From assembly GCA_031277885.1 (NCBI GenBank), contig JAITLM010000134.1, positions 1-58,291 of the forward strand: 58,291 nucleotides of DNA, given 5' to 3'. Both the position numbers and the translations under genes were made by a program. Source of the stretch: Microbacterium sp. GTDB lineage: Bacteria; Actinomycetota; Actinomycetes; Actinomycetales; Microbacteriaceae. Below, one piece after another: positions 16,713 to 26,340 of the stretch; position 1 is the first letter of the stretch, and the number at the start of each line of letters is the position of its first letter. The notes under the pieces were generated by a model. The model worked only from the letters and a program-made list of their open reading frames with translations. It had not been told where the DNA came from and did no database searches.

Positions 16713-17188
16713 TGAGCGCGCCGCTGCCCGACCTCGCGCTGCGTGTGGCGGTCCCGGAGGACGTGGATCTGGTGGCCGCGCTGAAGGAGCGCGTCCTGCG
16801 CCGGGATCTGGAGCCGCTCGTCGGATGGGATCCGGATCGGTCGCGCGCCAGGGTCGTCGAGCACTTCTCCCCGGCGCACACGCGCATGATCCTTGTCGGC
16901 GGGGACGTCGCGGGCACGGTCACGCTGCGGCCCGACGGCGACGAGTCCTGGCTGGAGATGTTCTACCTCGACAAGCAGCACCAGGGGCGCGGAATCGGAT
17001 CCGCCGTGCTGCGAACGTTGCTCGCCGAGGTCCCCGCCGAGCGTCCGCTGCGCCTGCAGGTGCTCGTCGGATCGGCCGCGCGACGGCTCTACGAACGGCA
17101 CGGCTTCGTGGCCGAGCACGACGACGGGATCGACATCTGGATGCGCCGCGCTCGTGGCGGGTCTGCCGGCGTCACGGCGGCGTCTTGA
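16712..17188 (+). CDS. GNAT family N-acetyltransferase
   Basis: A 158-residue acetyltransferase of the GNAT fold. The acetyl-CoA pyrophosphate-binding loop QGRGIGSAVL lies near residues 92-101, preceded by the central strand WLEMFYLD, and the C-terminal RLYERHGFVAE motif near 129-139 is typical of GNATs acting on amino groups. The ATG shares its A with the parE stop (TGATG), so it is translationally coupled to topoisomerase IV subunit B. The acceptor is unknown; nothing ties it to the topoisomerase beyond gene order. Confidence 0.83.
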   Translation: MSAPLPDLALRVAVPEDVDLVAALKERVLRRDLEPLVGWDPDRSRARVVEHFSPAHTRMILVGGDVAGTVTLRPDGDESWLEMFYLDKQHQGRGIGSAVLRTLLAEVPAERPLRLQVLVGSAARRLYERHGFVAEHDDGIDIWMRRARGGSAGVTAAS

Positions 17189-17200
17189 GAGACTGAGCCG

Positions 17201-18112
17201 ATGGTCGCCGTCGTCTCCGCCCCCACGAACCTGGGGCTCCGGCCGCCCGTGCGCGGTGGCGTACCGGGCACGGCCAAAGCGCCGGAAGCGCTCCGCGAGG
17301 CGGGATTGCACCGGCTCCTGCACGCGCAGGGCGCGATCGACGCAGGGGTTGTTCTGCCGGGCCGCTACGTCGACGACGATGGACGCCGATCCGCGGGCAC
17401 GATCCGCAACCAGGCCGCGATCGTCGACCACGCGCGCCGGCTCGCGCACCGGCTGTTCGAGATCCGTGAGGCCGGTGAGGCTCCGCTCGTCCTCGGCGGC
17501 GACTGCAGCCTCGCGATCGCCGCGGGGCTCGCGACCCGGGTCAGCGGGGGCGGCGGGCTCGTGCACATCGACGGGCACACGGACTTCCGGCACCCGGGCA
17601 ACAGCGACGGCGTCGCGAGCCTCGCCGGGGAGGACCTGGCCGCCGCGATCGGGAAGCACCTGCCGGAGCTCAGCGACATCGACGGACTCGGGCCGTACTT
17701 CGCGCCCGAGAGCACAGCGCACATCGGCTGCCGTTATGAGGATCCGCATGCGGAGGAGCTGCGCGGGACCATAGGGCTCGTGGTGCCGGCCGACGACGTC
17801 ATCCTGCACGGCGGTGCCAGGGCCGCATCTCGGGTGCGTGCGCTCGACGGCCTGGACCGCGGCTACTGGATCCAGGTCGACGTCGATGTGCTGGATCCGC
17901 AGCACATGCCCGCCGTGGACAGCCCCGATCCGGGCGGTCTCTCGCCGGATGAACTGATCGGGCTGCTCGTCGCGCTCGCTCCGCACGCCTGGGGAGCCGC
18001 CGTCACGGTCTTCGATCCGGATCTGGATCCGGATGGCGTGTACGCACGCACGGTGGCCAGGGTGGTCGCGGAGGGGTTCGCGGACCTGGGGTCCGCGCTC
18101 GTCCAGGAGTAG
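17201..18112 (+). CDS. Arginase/agmatinase/formiminoglutamase family hydrolase
   Basis: A 303-residue ureohydrolase-fold protein. Binuclear Mn motifs are visible: GGDCS (residues 99-103), DGHTD (124-128) and VDVDVLDP near 225-232. The first motif is normally GGDHS, so one manganese-ligand histidine is replaced by Cys102. The same substitution occurs in some divergent members of the family, so this need not mean loss of activity. Substrate (arginine, agmatine, formiminoglutamate or another guanidino compound) cannot be assigned; no urease or arginine catabolism genes are nearby. It follows the GNAT gene by 12 bases, probably in the same transcript. Confidence 0.83.
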   Translation: MVAVVSAPTNLGLRPPVRGGVPGTAKAPEALREAGLHRLLHAQGAIDAGVVLPGRYVDDDGRRSAGTIRNQAAIVDHARRLAHRLFEIREAGEAPLVLGGDCSLAIAAGLATRVSGGGGLVHIDGHTDFRHPGNSDGVASLAGEDLAAAIGKHLPELSDIDGLGPYFAPESTAHIGCRYEDPHAEELRGTIGLVVPADDVILHGGARAASRVRALDGLDRGYWIQVDVDVLDPQHMPAVDSPDPGGLSPDELIGLLVALAPHAWGAAVTVFDPDLDPDGVYARTVARVVAEGFADLGSALVQE

Positions 18113-18161
18113 GTGCCCGCCGGCATCGAAGCTCTGCGCTGCGTCCGCCGCGAGGGCGGTT

Positions 18162-19439
18162 TCAGCCCGCGGATCCGTTGCCGTTCGAGCACGTCTGCTG
18201 CGCGGCCGACTGCCCGGAGATGTTCTGCGGCAGCGCGACGGGGCCTGCGGTCGCACCAGGTGTCGGCGTCGTGCCCGCATCGGTCCCGGTGGCGGGCTCG
18301 GTGGGAGGGACGGCGGGAGCCTCGGTCGCGGAGACGACCGCGTCGCGCTGTCCCGTGACCTGGATCGGCTGGTTCGCCGCGAGCGCCGCCCACAGCTGGT
18401 CGGCGCTCTCGTAGTCCGGCACGACTTTGACACCGGAATTGTCCGGGTCGTCCATGACCGGGTAGTTCACGAAGTTGATCTGGTCGAGCGGCACGTCCTT
18501 CATCGCCAGGGCGATCTGCACGAGCAGGGTCGGGTTGGTCAGCTTGGCGCTCGGTGTGACGTTGGTCATCACGGTGTTCGCGAGCCTGAGGAGCGTGCCG
18601 GGGTTGCCGAGCACCTCGCTCGACGTCATCTTGCGCGCGAGCGAGGACATGTACACCTGCTGGTTGCTGCCGCGACTGAGATCCCCGTTGTCGCCCACGC
18701 CGTGGCGCACCCGGAGGAACTGCAGCGCCCAGTAGCCCTGCAGGGTGTGGGTCCCCGGGGCCAGTTCGAGTCCGGTGTTCTCGGGGTCGCTGATGCCGTT
18801 CGCGACGCAGACATCGACGCCGCCGATCGCGTCGGTGATCTTCATAACGCCGCCCCAGGTGACCCTGGCCGCGAACTGGATCTCCAGGCCGGAGACCTTG
18901 GTGATCGTGCGGGCGACGCACGCCAGGCCGTTCTTCCGTCCGCCGATTCCGATGGCTTCGTTGAGTGCTTCCTTCGAGCGCTCCTCGCTGGCGTTCCCGT
19001 CGGAATCCGTGCAGGACGGGATCGTGATCATGAGATCGCGCGGGAACGTGATGACGGTGACCCGGCGCGGGCTGTCGGAGATATGGAGCAGGAGGTTCGT
19101 GTCATTGCGCTCGCCTCCGCTCTCGGGGTCGGAACAGCGGTTGCCGAAACCATCCTTGAAGTCGTCTTCGCAGACGTCGCTGCCGACCAGCAGCATGTTC
19201 ACGCCGCCCTTGATCGCGCCGATGTCCGGAGGCACTGAATCGTCGCCGTCGAGCGCGACGACCTCGTCGCTGAAGGTCTGCCCGAGGTCGTACACGACGT
19301 ACCCGACCACGGAGACACCGGAGACGAGCACCACGATCGCCACCACGCCGAGCATCTTCAGCAGCTGGCTCCAGGCGGCCGGGCGGGGCAGCTGGCCGTG
19401 GCCCGCGACGGGACGTCGGTTTCGGGGCGTCATGCTCAC
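18162..19439 (-). CDS. LytR-CpsA-Psr (LCP) family cell-wall glycopolymer ligase
   Basis: A 425-residue membrane-anchored enzyme that attaches glycopolymers (teichoic acid, arabinogalactan-like or other) from lipid carriers to peptidoglycan. A cytoplasmic N-terminus of about 30 residues is followed by one membrane helix (LGVVAIVVLVSGVSVVGYVV). The outer LCP domain has RNDTNLLLHIS, VTVITFPRDLMITIP, the second Arg/Asp region YWALQFLRVRHGVGDNGDLSR, and NFVNYPVMDD. The C-terminus is a Thr/Pro/Ala-rich tail ending with a Cys near CSNG. The listed start is GTG at 19439; ATG six bases downstream is equally possible. Confidence 0.9.
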   Translation of the reverse strand: MSMTPRNRRPVAGHGQLPRPAAWSQLLKMLGVVAIVVLVSGVSVVGYVVYDLGQTFSDEVVALDGDDSVPPDIGAIKGGVNMLLVGSDVCEDDFKDGFGNRCSDPESGGERNDTNLLLHISDSPRRVTVITFPRDLMITIPSCTDSDGNASEERSKEALNEAIGIGGRKNGLACVARTITKVSGLEIQFAARVTWGGVMKITDAIGGVDVCVANGISDPENTGLELAPGTHTLQGYWALQFLRVRHGVGDNGDLSRGSNQQVYMSSLARKMTSSEVLGNPGTLLRLANTVMTNVTPSAKLTNPTLLVQIALAMKDVPLDQINFVNYPVMDDPDNSGVKVVPDYESADQLWAALAANQPIQVTGQRDAVVSATEAPAVPPTEPATGTDAGTTPTPGATAGPVALPQNISGQSAAQQTCSNGNGSAG

Positions 19440-19505
19440 ATGGTGCCGGTCACGGCGCAGAGGGGCAGATCGCTCGGCGCCGCCGGATGGGGCGACCGGT
19501 CGTCG

Positions 19506-20027
19506 TCAGATCAGCGCGTCATCCCAGCGTGCGCGGATCCCGTCGAGCGTCTCGTCGAGGTCGAGACCAGTCGTGTCCAGCCGTAGGCCGGGAGCGTCGA
19601 AGTCGTCCTGAGCCTCCCTGAGATGAGACCACTGCTCGGCGACGTGCTTGTCTCGTCCGGCGTCGCGGCCGGCGATCGTGTTGGCCGTCGCGGTGAGGAG
19701 CACGAACCGCAGCGGCAGGTCGGTCGCCGCGCGGTACTGCTCCAGGAGCTCGGGCCACAGCACGACATCGGAGATCGCCACGTCGAACCCCGCTTCGGCG
19801 AAGTTGCGGGCGAGATCTGCGATGTTCCGTCGGCGCAGGGTCAGCTGCCGATCGGCCTCCTCCGCCGGCTCCTGTCCCGGTGCGACGAGCCCCGAGAGGA
19901 TGAGCGTCTCGCCGATCTGGTCGGTGTCGAGATGCGCACCTCGCGTCGCTCGCGTCGCGAGCTCGCGGGCGACCGTGGTCTTGCCGACGCCGGGAAGCCC
20001 GGAGACGATCACGATCGAGCCGGTCAT
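19506..20027 (-). CDS. P-loop small-molecule kinase-like protein (AAA_33 type)
   Basis: A 173-residue nucleoside/shikimate-kinase-fold protein. Walker A is GLPGVGKTT (residues 10-18), [11 protein letters not shown] follows as the Asp-containing substrate strand, and a LID-like Arg segment ([10 protein letters not shown]) lies near 118-127. The fold is used by chloramphenicol phosphotransferase, gluconokinase and tRNA kinases, so the substrate is open. The ATG overlaps the parC stop by four bases (ATGA), so it is coupled to topoisomerase IV subunit A. Confidence 0.75.
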   Translation of the reverse strand: MTGSIVIVSGLPGVGKTTVARELATRATRGAHLDTDQIGETLILSGLVAPGQEPAEEADRQLTLRRRNIADLARNFAEAGFDVAISDVVLWPELLEQYRAATDLPLRFVLLTATANTIAGRDAGRDKHVAEQWSHLREAQDDFDAPGLRLDTTGLDLDETLDGIRARWDDALI

Positions 20028-22471
20028 GCGCCCAGAGCCGCACCGATCGAGCCGATGACGCCATCGATCGGCTGCCCCGATCCGTCGCGCTTCGCGCCGC
20101 TCTCGGGCAGGTCGCGCGCGGATCCGTCCGGTCCGACAGCGAGCGCGGGTTCTGCGCCGACCCAGGCCAGGGTCAGGCGGTCCTCGCCCTTCAGGAAGGC
20201 GTGCGCCCTGACGCCGCCGGTGGCGCGACCCTTGCCGGGGAACTCCGCGAACCGGGACGACTTGGCGCGCCCGGCATCCGTGCCGGGGATCATGCCCGTG
20301 GCGCCGGACACGGTCACGACGAGGGCGTCCTCGCCCTGCGCGAGCACGGAGAAGGCGATCACCTCGGCCTTCGCGCCGAGTTTGATGCCCGCCATGCCGC
20401 CGGCCGGAGCGCCCTGCGGACGCACGCCGGAGGCCGGGAAGTGGAGCAGCTGCGCGTCGCTCGTCACGAAGACGAGCTCGGCGTCGTCGGGAGCGGCGCC
20501 GGCTCCCACCACCGCGTCGCCCGGCTTCATGCCGATGATCTCGAGCTCGGGCTTGACGGCGAGCGAGGACGGCACCACGCGCTTGACGACACCCGTGCGG
20601 GTGCCCAGCGCGATCGGCGTGTCGTCGTCGAAGCGCACGAGCGCGAGGATCCGCTCGCTCTTGTCGAGCAGACCGATGTAGTCGCGCAGCGGCACGCCCG
20701 CGGCGAGATGCACCGACGCGGACGGCACGGAGGGAAGGTCCATGGCCGTGAAGCGCAGCACGCGTCCCGCCGTCGTGACCGCGCCGATCTCGGTGCGGGT
20801 CGTCGTGGCGAGCGTCGCGAGGATCGCGTCGTGCTTGCTGCGGCGCGTGGCGGGGGAGAGGCTCTGACCGGGCTCGAGATCCACCCGCACGGCGCGACCG
20901 GTCGTGGACAGCACCACGACCGTCGGCGCGTCGGCGATCTGGGTGTCGACGGGGCCCTTGGTCGCGCGCGCCTTGGGCGGTGCGGCGTTCAGCAGCAGGG
21001 TGCGGCGCGGGGTGCCGTACGCTTCGGCCGCCGCGTCGAGCTCGGTCGCGACCTGGCCGCGCAGCAGGACCTCGCTGTCGAGCAGTTCCCGCAGCGCCGC
21101 GATCTCCGCGAGGAGCGCGTCGCGCTCGGTCTCGAGCTCGATGCGGGAGAACTTGGTCAGGCGGCGCAGGCGCAGTTCGAGGATGTACTCGGCCTGCCGT
21201 TCGCTGAGGTCGAAGACGCTCTGCAGGCGGGTGCGCGCCTGTTCCGAGTCATCCGAGGAACGGATGACCTGGATGACCTCGTCGATGTCGAGGATCGCGA
21301 TCAGGAGGCCCTCGACGAGGTGCAGGCGTTCCTCCCGGCGGGCGAGGCGGTACTGGCTGCGTCGCGTGACGACCTCGAGGCGGTGCCGCACGTAGACGCT
21401 CAGCAGCTCCTTGAGCCCGAGCGTGCGCGGCTGCCCGTCGACGAGGGCGACGTTGTTGATGCTGAACGAGTCCTCGATGGGCGTGAGCCGGTACAGCTGC
21501 TCGAGCACGGCGTTCGGGTCGAAGCCGGTCTTGATGCCGATCTGGATCCGCATGCCGTGATTGCGGTCGGTGAGGTCGTTGACGTCGCTGATGCCTTGGA
21601 GCTTCTTCGACTGGACGGCGTCGCGGATCTTCTCGATCACGCGCTCAGGGCCGACCATGTACGGCAGCTCGGTGACGACGATGCCGGTGCGGCGCGGCCC
21701 GAGCGGCTCGATCGAGACCTTGCCGCGCACCTTGAACGCTCCGCGGCCGTTGGCATAGGCGTCGCGGACGCCGTCGAGGCCCATCACGATGCCGCCCGAC
21801 GGGAAGTCGGGGCCCGGGACGAACTCCATGAGCTCCTCGGTCGTCGCCTCGGGGTGCTCGAGCAGGTGGATGGCCGCCGCGACGACCTCGATGAGGTTGT
21901 GCGGCGCCATGTTGGTCGCCATGCCGACGGCGATCCCGCTCGCGCCGTTGACCAGCAGGTTCGGGAACGCGGCCGGCAGCACCGAGGGCTGCTGGAACTG
22001 GCCGTCGTAGTTGGGGACGAAGTCGACCACGTCCTCGTCCAGGCTCTCGGTGAGCGCGAGCGAGGACGGCGCGAGACGCGCCTCGGTGTAACGGGAGGCG
22101 GCGGGACCGTCGTCGAGCGACCCGAAGTTGCCGTGCCCGTCGACGAGGGGCAGGCGCAGGGCGAACGGCTGCGCCAGGCGCACCAGGGCGTCGTAGATCG
22201 CGGAGTCGCCGTGCGGGTGCAGCTTGCCCATGACGTCGCCGACGACGCGCGCGCTCTTGACGTGGCCGCGATCCGGGCGCAGGCCCATCTCCGCCATCTG
22301 GAACAGGATCCGTCGCTGCACGGGCTTGAGACCGTCGCGCGCATCCGGCAGGGCGCGGGAGTAGATGACCGAGTAGGCGTACTCCAGGAAGGAGCCCTGC
22401 ATCTCGCTCGACAGATCGATGTCCTGGATGCGCTCTTCGATCGGCTCGGGCGGCGTGGTCGTGCGGGGCAT
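20024..22471 (-). CDS. parC: DNA topoisomerase IV subunit A
   Basis: An 815-residue breakage-reunion subunit. Catalytic tyrosine Tyr128 sits in [10 protein letters not shown]. The quinolone-resistance region reads [17 protein letters not shown] with Ser90 and Asp94 at the positions usually mutated in resistance, so it looks wild type. The N-terminal winged-helix/tower is followed by a long coiled-coil and a C-terminal beta-pinwheel domain (about residues 500-815) with degenerate repeats such as [14 protein letters not shown] and [25 protein letters not shown] ribosome site precedes the ATG. It is divergent from the phosphodiesterase gene and followed by the P-loop kinase. Confidence 0.93.
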   Translation of the reverse strand: MPRTTTPPEPIEERIQDIDLSSEMQGSFLEYAYSVIYSRALPDARDGLKPVQRRILFQMAEMGLRPDRGHVKSARVVGDVMGKLHPHGDSAIYDALVRLAQPFALRLPLVDGHGNFGSLDDGPAASRYTEARLAPSSLALTESLDEDVVDFVPNYDGQFQQPSVLPAAFPNLLVNGASGIAVGMATNMAPHNLIEVVAAAIHLLEHPEATTEELMEFVPGPDFPSGGIVMGLDGVRDAYANGRGAFKVRGKVSIEPLGPRRTGIVVTELPYMVGPERVIEKIRDAVQSKKLQGISDVNDLTDRNHGMRIQIGIKTGFDPNAVLEQLYRLTPIEDSFSINNVALVDGQPRTLGLKELLSVYVRHRLEVVTRRSQYRLARREERLHLVEGLLIAILDIDEVIQVIRSSDDSEQARTRLQSVFDLSERQAEYILELRLRRLTKFSRIELETERDALLAEIAALRELLDSEVLLRGQVATELDAAAEAYGTPRRTLLLNAAPPKARATKGPVDTQIADAPTVVVLSTTGRAVRVDLEPGQSLSPATRRSKHDAILATLATTTRTEIGAVTTAGRVLRFTAMDLPSVPSASVHLAAGVPLRDYIGLLDKSERILALVRFDDDTPIALGTRTGVVKRVVPSSLAVKPELEIIGMKPGDAVVGAGAAPDDAELVFVTSDAQLLHFPASGVRPQGAPAGGMAGIKLGAKAEVIAFSVLAQGEDALVVTVSGATGMIPGTDAGRAKSSRFAEFPGKGRATGGVRAHAFLKGEDRLTLAWVGAEPALAVGPDGSARDLPESGAKRDGSGQPIDGVIGSIGAALGA

Positions 22472-22552
22472 GGGCTTCCTGCGGGTCTCGGGCGGCGGCG
22501 GAGCGGTTCTCGACGCCGGAGCCGTGCCGGGCTCTGTGGGAGACTGGCTCGG

Positions 22553-23680
22553 ATGACCCTCATGCTACCGGCGATCCCGCCGTCGCCCCGGAGCATCACC
22601 GGGGTGGCGCACGACCTGTTCGGCGCCCTGGACGGCCGCGACGGCGTGCTGCCGGCCGTCCGGTCGGTCGTGCTCGTGGTCATGGACGGCCTGGGGGCGA
22701 TCCCGTTGCGAGGCCACGCGGGTCATGCCCGGCGGCTGATCGGCGCGATGACGAAGAAGGACGTGCTCTCCAGCGTGTTCCCGTCGACCACCGCGGCCGC
22801 TCTCACCAGCCTGCTCACCGGGGTGGATCCGGGGCGGCACGGGCTGGTCGGCTACGAGGTCAGGGATCCCCGCACCGGAGTCCTCGTGAACCAGCTCTCC
22901 GGCTGGGAGAAGGCCCGCGTGGACCCGGCCGACTGGCAGCGCACGCCCACCGTCTTCGAGACCGCGTCCGAGGCGGGGCGCCCCGCATTTGCCGTGGGGC
23001 TTCCCGAGTACTCGGGCAGCGGCTTCTCCGCGGCGACCCTGCGCGGCGCCGCGTTCCACTCCGCACGCACGGCAGCTGAGCGCGTCGCCCTGGCTCTGAG
23101 CCTGGCCGAGGAGCACGACGGCTCACTCGTGTACTGCTACCTCCCCGAGGCCGACAAGGCCGGGCACAAGCACGGAATGGCGTCGGCGGAGTGGGTCGGA
23201 GCGCTCGAGGAGCTGGACGCCGCGATCCCGGTGCGAATGCCGGACGACGTGGGCGTGCTGATCACCGCTGACCACGGCATGGTCGACGTCCCTCGCACCC
23301 GTCACCTCATCCTCGACGAGCGCAGTCGTCTGCACGATGGCGTCGCGGCGATCGCGGGGGAGCCTCGCATGCTGCACGTCTACGTCGAGGATCCCGCTCG
23401 CACCGACGAGATCGCGGCCGTGTGGGCCTCAGGGGTCGAGGGCGCCGCGGACGTGCTGACGAGGGCTCAGGCCATCGAGGGCGGACTGTTCGGATCGGAG
23501 CCGACTCCGGAAGCACGGGAGCGGATCGGCGATCTCGTGGTGCCGGCGCGCGGGCTGTGGGCGCTGTACGACGGGACCGCCGAGGACCAGCGGTCGCAGG
23601 GCATGATCGGCCAGCACGGTTCGCTCACGCCTGAGGAGCTGCGCGTGCCGCTGCTCCGCTTCGGAGCGTTCGCGCGCTGA
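22553..23680 (+). CDS. Alkaline-phosphatase-superfamily phosphodiesterase (nucleotide pyrophosphatase type)
   Basis: A 375-residue metal-dependent phosphodiesterase. First metal site VVMDGLG (Asp45), nucleophile threonine in [16 protein letters not shown] (Thr79 or 80), second site [10 protein letters not shown], and TADHGMVDV. No signal peptide is seen, so it is probably cytoplasmic. The frame is open far upstream, antisense to parC. The ATG at 22553 follows GGGAG by ten bases and starts just before the family sequence. Related actinobacterial genes next to sepH are annotated as alkaline phosphatase family proteins; the substrate is unknown. Confidence 0.87.
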   Translation: MTLMLPAIPPSPRSITGVAHDLFGALDGRDGVLPAVRSVVLVVMDGLGAIPLRGHAGHARRLIGAMTKKDVLSSVFPSTTAAALTSLLTGVDPGRHGLVGYEVRDPRTGVLVNQLSGWEKARVDPADWQRTPTVFETASEAGRPAFAVGLPEYSGSGFSAATLRGAAFHSARTAAERVALALSLAEEHDGSLVYCYLPEADKAGHKHGMASAEWVGALEELDAAIPVRMPDDVGVLITADHGMVDVPRTRHLILDERSRLHDGVAAIAGEPRMLHVYVEDPARTDEIAAVWASGVEGAADVLTRAQAIEGGLFGSEPTPEARERIGDLVVPARGLWALYDGTAEDQRSQGMIGQHGSLTPEELRVPLLRFGAFAR

Positions 23681-23736
23681 TCCCCCGTGCACCGAGCGTT
23701 CCGCGCCGGTTCGCGGCGATCTGCCCCGGCGGAGTG

Positions 23737-24801
23737 TCAGTCGTCGCTGCGCGCGCCGAAGACGATCTCGTCCCAGGACGGCATCTCGCGCCGACGCCGG
23801 CGCGGTCCCGAGTCGGCGTCGATCGACACGGGCGCGGGCGACTCCTCCGGTTCGGCATCGGGCTCGTAGCCGGGCTCCAGGGCCTCGAACAGGGCGAGCG
23901 GGCGGGTCTCCTCCGGCTCCTCCTCGACCGAGGGTCGCGCTTCGCGCTGACCGCGGCGGCGGCGCAGGGCCTCCAGCAGATCGGCGGTGTCGGACGGCGT
24001 CGACGGAGCGAAGGATGCGCTGCGCGTCGCCGCCTCCTGCGCGTTCGACGAGGTCTGCGGGTGGCGTGCGGACCTCGGCTCCGGGGCCTCGGCCACACCG
24101 TCGTCCTCTGCGGCGGCGGGAGCGGCGGGCGCCGGGACGAGACGCGGGCCGAACGCCCCGGAATCGAAGCGCGTGTCGTCCTTGTACGGCGACGAGCGCT
24201 CCTTGTCGAGCGCGCGGAGCCGGGGGATCAGGCCTTCGGGCAGGGCGCCCTGGCGGGACAGCTGCGTGGCGTCGGCGTTGAGCGGCGCGAGCGCGCTGCG
24301 GCGTGGGTCGAAGCTCCACCGCGCGTCGTGCTCGACGTCGTTCGCGCGGAACTCGAGTTTGATGACCCAGCCGGTGTCGTCCTTCCAGCTGGCCCAGCGC
24401 TCGTCGGAGGCCGCGAGCTCGGCGAGCTTGGCGCGGATCGCCACGCCGAAGGTCGGCTGCGCGTCCGGCTCGACCTCGCTGCCGATCAGCACCGGCACGG
24501 CGAGCGCCTGACCGACGATGTGCTCGCGCTCGGCGAGCACGGGGCTCTCGAACCGCTGCACCGCTTCGAGGGCGACGCCGAGCAACTCGGCGACCTCGGC
24601 CGCGGACATCCCGGCGCGGATGTGCGCCTGGATCTCGCGAGGGCTCGCCGCCAGCGGCGGCGCCTTCTCCTCGCGGCCCGCCTTGGCCCGGCGCAGTTCC
24701 GCGCGCAGCACCTCGTCGATCGGGAGTGCGAATCGCTCTCCCGACTCGGTGGCGAGGACGAGGACGTCGTCTTCCGCGCCGACGATCGTGACGTGTTCCA
24801 T
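23737..24801 (-). CDS. sepH: Septation protein SepH
   Basis: A 354-residue actinobacterial cell-division protein. In Streptomyces and Mycobacterium, SepH binds FtsZ and stimulates its assembly. The conserved N-terminal DUF3071 domain covers about residues 1-190 and includes a helix-turn-helix-like segment (SPREIQAHIRAGMSAAEVAELLG). The C-terminal half is a disordered Ala/Pro/Glu-rich region ending in a short conserved PSWDEIVFGA motif, the kind of tail seen in this family. It is divergent from the DUF4193 gene and convergent with the phosphodiesterase. Confidence 0.92.
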   Translation of the reverse strand: MEHVTIVGAEDDVLVLATESGERFALPIDEVLRAELRRAKAGREEKAPPLAASPREIQAHIRAGMSAAEVAELLGVALEAVQRFESPVLAEREHIVGQALAVPVLIGSEVEPDAQPTFGVAIRAKLAELAASDERWASWKDDTGWVIKLEFRANDVEHDARWSFDPRRSALAPLNADATQLSRQGALPEGLIPRLRALDKERSSPYKDDTRFDSGAFGPRLVPAPAAPAAAEDDGVAEAPEPRSARHPQTSSNAQEAATRSASFAPSTPSDTADLLEALRRRRGQREARPSVEEEPEETRPLALFEALEPGYEPDAEPEESPAPVSIDADSGPRRRRREMPSWDEIVFGARSDD

Positions 24802-24998
24802 GGCTTCAGCCCCTCAGAATGAGTGTCGGTTCATGGTGCCATGCACTGCACCCACGGCCGGGAATATCGCGGGCGTGCCGCCAGTTCTGATGCGCAGAGA
24901 GAGTGGCATTTGCGATTTGGACGCATGTCATGCAAACTATGGGCCGCCGAACACCCCCGGCACCCGCCACTCGCAGGATGAAAGTGGAGATCCACCCC

Positions 24999-25292
24999 AT
25001 GGCAACCGATTACGACGCCCCGCGCAAGAGCGAAGACGAGAGCGAGTCGATCGAGGCTCTCAAGGAGCGCGTCCCCGACAAGCTGTCGGGTTCGATCGAC
25101 GTCGAGGACTCGGACAACCCTGGCGGATTCGATCTTCCGGGAGCCGATCTCTCCGACGTCGAGCTCGACGTCGTGGTGCTGCCCCCGCAGGAGGACGAGT
25201 TCACCTGTGTCAGCTGCTTCCTCGTGAAGCATCGTTCGCAGCTCGACCACGAGGACAAGACAGGCCCGATCTGCAAGGAATGCGCGGCCTGA
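24999..25292 (+). CDS. DUF4193 zinc-binding protein
   Basis: A 97-residue acidic protein with a C-terminal zinc ribbon formed by CVSC (70-73) and CKEC (92-95), the DUF4193 signature. The N-terminus MATDYDAPRKSEDE is typical. The open frame continues upstream, but ATG at 24999 with GGAG ten bases before it gives the family start. This gene lies between the sigma factor and dut in many actinobacteria. The function is unknown. A hairpin follows the stop. Confidence 0.88.
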   Translation: MATDYDAPRKSEDESESIEALKERVPDKLSGSIDVEDSDNPGGFDLPGADLSDVELDVVVLPPQEDEFTCVSCFLVKHRSQLDHEDKTGPICKECAA

Positions 25293-25307
25293 TTCCTCTT
25301 CGCTGCT

Positions 25308-25337
25308 CGCGCCCGGACCGTTTCGGTTCCGGGCGCG
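25308..25337. terminator. Terminator hairpin after the DUF4193 gene
   Basis: CGCGCCCGGACCG pairs with CGGTTCCGGGCGCG around a TTT loop with one bulged A. It lies between convergent genes. Confidence 0.65.
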
Positions 25338-25374
25338 TTCTGCGTTCTGCGACGGAGTGTCGGCCGAGACCGGC

Positions 25375-25872
25375 TCAGGCCGGCGGGTTCGCCGAAGCGC
25401 GGGCCGCGTCGATCGCCGCGGCGAGGCGATCCGGCGTGCGGGAGGAGATCGTCCAGCTCGGCGCGGGGTCCGCGGGATCCGTGTTCGGAACGACGACCAC
25501 GCCGTCGATGCCGCCGCGGATGAGATGCCAGCCACGGGCCGGAAGTCCGGGGCCGCGCGCCTGGCGTGCGTCCTCGCCCGTGAGGATCTCGGGCTCGCCC
25601 AGCCAGGACGCGTCGATCCAGGCGCGTCCCGCGCGCAGAACGTTCTGCTCGACCGCGACGCTCGGGGATCCGGCGATCATCAGCGCGATGATCGCGAGCG
25701 TCGCGGCGACGCCGATGGCGAGTGCGATGCCGGAACCGGCCGGTACGAAGACGAGGGCCAGCATGGGACCGCCGAGAGCGGCGGCGAGGAACAGCCACAG
25801 ACTCGGCGCGAGACGTTCGCGGTAGCGGACGGCCGCGGAGGCGGCTCCGGCTTCGCGTGCTGCGTTCTGCAT
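25375..25872 (-). CDS. DUF3093 family membrane protein
   Basis: A 165-residue protein with the DUF3093 opening RYRERLAPSLW, then two hydrophobic helices near residues 24-45 and 48-68, and a soluble C-terminus with RAWIDASWLGEPEIL and GWHLIRGGIDGVVVVPN. A GAAAGAGG ribosome site lies just before the ATG at 25872. Only 12 bases separate this start from the divergent dut start, so each promoter must overlap the other gene's region. The function is unknown; neighbourhood with dut is conserved in actinobacteria. Confidence 0.88.
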   Translation of the reverse strand: MQNAAREAGAASAAVRYRERLAPSLWLFLAAALGGPMLALVFVPAGSGIALAIGVAATLAIIALMIAGSPSVAVEQNVLRAGRAWIDASWLGEPEILTGEDARQARGPGLPARGWHLIRGGIDGVVVVPNTDPADPAPSWTISSRTPDRLAAAIDAARASANPPA

Positions 25873-25878
25873 TAGCCT
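25873..25878 (+). promoter_or_regulatory. Candidate -10 element for leaderless dut transcript
   Basis: TAGCCT, then six bases, then the dut GTG at 25885. It sits in the 12-base gap between divergent starts and overlaps the ribosome site of the DUF3093 gene. Confidence 0.45.
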
Positions 25879-25884
25879 CTTTCC

Positions 25885-26340
25885 GTGACCGAATCCGTGG
25901 ACGTTCCCATTATCGCGCCCCAGCTTCCCGTCTACGCCCACCCCGGCGATGCGGGCGCCGACCTCGTCTCGACCCAGGCGCTGCGGCTCGAGCCGGGGCA
26001 GCGCGCGCTCGTGGGCACGGGCGTGAGCATCGCCCTTCCCGAGGGATTCGCGGCCTTCGTGGTACCGCGCAGCGGGCTCGCGGCGAAGCACGGCATCACC
26101 GTGGTCAACTCCCCGGGCACGGTCGATGCGGGCTATCGCGGCGAGATCAAGGTGAGCCTGCTGAACACGGACAGCAATGCGGCGTACGATGTCGCGGTCG
26201 GTGATCGGATCGCCCAGCTGATCGTCATGCCCGTCACCCGAGCCCGGTTCATCCCGGTCGACGCGCTGGACGAGTCGGCGCGCGGAGCAGGCGGATTCGG
26301 ATCCACCGGCTATCAGACCCAGAGCCAGGAGAACGCATGA
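25885..26340 (+). CDS. dut: Deoxyuridine 5'-triphosphate nucleotidohydrolase
   Basis: A 151-residue trimeric dUTPase that hydrolyses dUTP to dUMP and pyrophosphate, keeping uracil out of DNA. All five motifs are present: HPGDAGADL, PRSGLAAKHG, the uracil-binding NSPGTVDAGYRGEI, DRIAQLIV, and the C-terminal GAGGFGSTG. The GTG start gives the standard VTESVDVPIIAP opening. It leads a dut-DUF3710-DUF3159 operon with four-base overlaps (ATGA, then GTGA). Confidence 0.96.
   Translation: MTESVDVPIIAPQLPVYAHPGDAGADLVSTQALRLEPGQRALVGTGVSIALPEGFAAFVVPRSGLAAKHGITVVNSPGTVDAGYRGEIKVSLLNTDSNAAYDVAVGDRIAQLIVMPVTRARFIPVDALDESARGAGGFGSTGYQTQSQENA

Noticed and set aside
20201..22552. Long upstream extension of the phosphodiesterase
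   Set aside because: This part is antisense to parC; the conserved phosphodiesterase begins at 22553.
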